14,563 bases of DNA from contig CAZHZH010000069.1 in NCBI GenBank assembly GCA_964537205.1, positions 1-14,563 on the forward strand, written 5' to 3'. Shown in pieces: positions 12,933 through 14,563 of the stretch (position 1 is the stretch's first letter; each line of letters opens with the position of its first letter). Below the pieces are notes generated by a model. That model saw only the letters and a list, made by a program, of their open reading frames with translations. It was not told the origin of the DNA and ran no database searches. The stretch comes from Colivivens sp964537205 (GTDB lineage: Bacteria; Bacteroidota; Bacteroidia; Bacteroidales; Bacteroidaceae). A program made the translations under genes and the position numbers.

Positions 12933-14563
12933 ATGAAGAAATCATTTTTTATCATTGGTTGTGCTTTGGTGACATTAGTAGGAACACTGATGACCGCATG
13001 TTCAAGCGATGACTCTGTGGACGTTGCAGACGGTGGCGTTAAGATCGCCCCGGCCAAAACTCCTGACTTCGTACTTTACTCAGGAAGTAATGTACTCTAC
13101 TCGACTTTCAAGACTAAGGCTCTTACTCGTGCTGAGGGAACCGATGATGTAATTACAGCAAAGGAGATTACTACAACTGCGCTTGACTATGAAACTGAGG
13201 CGTCAATTGTTACGAACAAACTTCAAGAAGGGGTAAACAACAGTGCTGAGATTAACACCGACTTCCTTTATAAGGCTGATGAGGATCTTACTGTTGACCT
13301 TTACTTTATAACAAGCCAAACGAACCAAACCCATTCATTATATGCATTCTATTATGACGAAAATGAAGAATATCATGAGGTTGAGATTTGGAGCAATGTT
13401 GCCGCTTCGTATAATTATGTGTGGGATGAGGTGAATCAAAAGAGTGTAAGAAGTATGAACGGCGTAGAGCTGACAGTCAAGAAAGGCTATCGTTTCGGCT
13501 TCAAGTGGGATGGAATCTATAATCAAACAACTCCATCTTACGATATACAGTCAACTTATTATTATAGTTTGACAGAATTGAACACCCTCGATGAGAAGAC
13601 AAATGTCCATGCAGGCACATTTGAAGAAAATGGTGCAACCTATCTTTGCTTGGAAGACTGGGGAGGCGATTCCGGTTCATCAGCCGACTACGACTATCAG
13701 GACATGGTATTCCGCACAAACGTTGTGCTTAAGACTACTACTTCTGACGACAAGAAGCCAGTTATTGACGAAGATCCTACCGACCCAGATCCTGTTGACC
13801 CTGCAGATCCAACCGACGACCCTGTAGTTGAGACTACTGACGAAGTTGAGGTAAACCTTTCATTGAACGAAGAAAAGGATAATGACGACTATATCTCAAC
13901 CAAGCTCTCTATCCATGTACGCTCGTTGACAGATGTTGAAGTATTCATTCCTGCTCCAGCCGAATACTACTGCCAGGCAGACGATATGTATATTGTTCTT
14001 TCACATAAGGACGACAACTACGTTTATGGTGACAACTCTATCGAGACTTCTTATGATGTCAACGGCAACACCGTTACTCTTACTGTTTCGTATGAGGCAG
14101 ATGGCATCCGCGTAAAGACCGACGGCATTAACGAGTCTGTTATCAACTACTTGAAGGAAACTTATGGAGACGGCATCACATTTGAAGTTTGGAACTATTA
14201 CAACAGTACCATCAAGGACGCTGCCGGTAATGATGTTACAGTAACGCGTGACGACCTCCAAGTATTACTCAACCAATCTACGGTCACTTTCCTCGACGCT
14301 GACCCAAGTCGTTATGTGAACGCATACGGCGCGGTCAGTGATTACGATGGTGAAATCAAAGCCGTACTTGGTAAGGATGGTCTGTATTATCCAACAGACG
14401 CACAGACTGGCAAAGTCATTCCTTCAGAGTATTGGACTCGCGAGCCGGCTGACAGTAAGGACTACACTCTATACACTCATGTAAATGCACTTGATTGTCA
14501 AGTACTGCCAACCGACGAGGGCTTTACAAAGACATCAGACGAGATATATAACAAGGTGTATAC
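12933..14563 (+). CDS. Surface-type lipoprotein with DUF4114-like domain and Asp-Pro linker, 3' end outside window
   Basis: An uninterrupted frame of 543 codons from the ATG at 12933 runs off the window without a stop. The N-terminus MKKSFFIIGCALVTLVGTLM ends in the lipobox LMTAC (19-23), and the lipidated Cys23 is followed by SSDDS, an acidic stretch like the lipoprotein export signals that send Bacteroidota lipoproteins to the cell surface. A beta-rich region (about 45-265) ends with LEDWGGDSGSSADYDYQDMVF (in two parts, 239-246 and 247-260), similar to the acidic D-x-D-Y-x-D motif of DUF4114 and LruC-type domains, which I read as a possible Ca2+ site. A linker of Asp-Pro repeats (about 272-299) then joins a second beta-rich region that begins EVEVNLSLNEE and IHVRSLTDVEVFIP. 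Function unknown; an adhesin-like or cell-surface role is a guess. It is divergent from atpD and not functionally tied to it. Confidence 0.85.
   Translation, partial: MKKSFFIIGCALVTLVGTLMTACSSDDSVDVADGGVKIAPAKTPDFVLYSGSNVLYSTFKTKALTRAEGTDDVITAKEITTTALDYETEASIVTNKLQEGVNNSAEINTDFLYKADEDLTVDLYFITSQTNQTHSLYAFYYDENEEYHEVEIWSNVAASYNYVWDEVNQKSVRSMNGVELTVKKGYRFGFKWDGIYNQTTPSYDIQSTYYYSLTELNTLDEKTNVHAGTFEENGATYLCLEDWGGDSGSSADYDYQDMVFRTNVVLKTTTSDDKKPVIDEDPTDPDPVDPADPTDDPVVETTDEVEVNLSLNEEKDNDDYISTKLSIHVRSLTDVEVFIPAPAEYYCQADDMYIVLSHKDDNYVYGDNSIETSYDVNGNTVTLTVSYEADGIRVKTDGINESVINYLKETYGDGITFEVWNYYNSTIKDAAGNDVTVTRDDLQVLLNQSTVTFLDADPSRYVNAYGAVSDYDGEIKAVLGKDGLYYPTDAQTGKVIPSEYWTREPADSKDYTLYTHVNALDCQVLPTDEGFTKTSDEIYNKVY

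Noticed and set aside
1..14563. CRISPR arrays, tRNA or rRNA genes, insertion sequences, attachment sites
   Set aside because: No regularly spaced repeats, cloverleaf sequences, transposase genes or terminal inverted repeats were seen on either strand.

Overview
The window reads as a chromosomal segment from a member of the Bacteroidota, most likely order Bacteroidales. Three things point there. Upstream of most transcription units there is a TAnnTTTG -7 box, in the clearest case with a TTTG -33 box 20 bp away, and there are no Shine-Dalgarno sequences. The F-type ATP synthase operon has the order beta-epsilon-a-c-b-delta-alpha-gamma, with a signal-peptide-bearing subunit a and a very short epsilon. 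The two window ends carry secreted or lipidated proteins of the Bacteroidales kind.

Layout. Positions 1-518 (minus): 5' part of a secreted protein, cut by the window edge, with a textbook promoter at 613-644. Positions 801-3475 (minus): a two-gene unit with a RelA/SpoT-family (p)ppGpp synthetase followed, with a 4-bp ATGA overlap, by the 23S rRNA methyltransferase RlmH. Positions 3850-5157 (minus): enolase with its own promoter and an intrinsic terminator. Positions 5391-5777 (minus): a small exported FMN-binding-domain protein preceded by a ~145-nt leader that can fold into an elaborate structure. Positions 5973-12622 (minus): the complete eight-gene atpDCBEFHAG operon. Positions 12933-14563 (plus): a divergently transcribed lipoprotein running off the window end.

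Function. Most of this is core housekeeping: ATP synthesis, glycolysis, the stringent response and ribosome modification. RelA and RlmH both act at the ribosomal A-site region, so their translational coupling makes sense. The HD hydrolase domain of the RelA-like protein has lost its key residues, so it is probably a synthetase only. The c subunit looks proton-type, and epsilon lacks the C-terminal inhibitory helices.

I did not find an obvious new defence, mobile or biosynthetic system. The best candidate for something undescribed is the structured leader RNA at 5822-5922, which starts about where transcription should start and contains a closing stem, a hairpin and a possible H-type pseudoknot. 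Secondary leads are several dyads or repeats in promoters (3512-3524, 12694-12719, 12762/12893) and the domain make-up of the lipoprotein.
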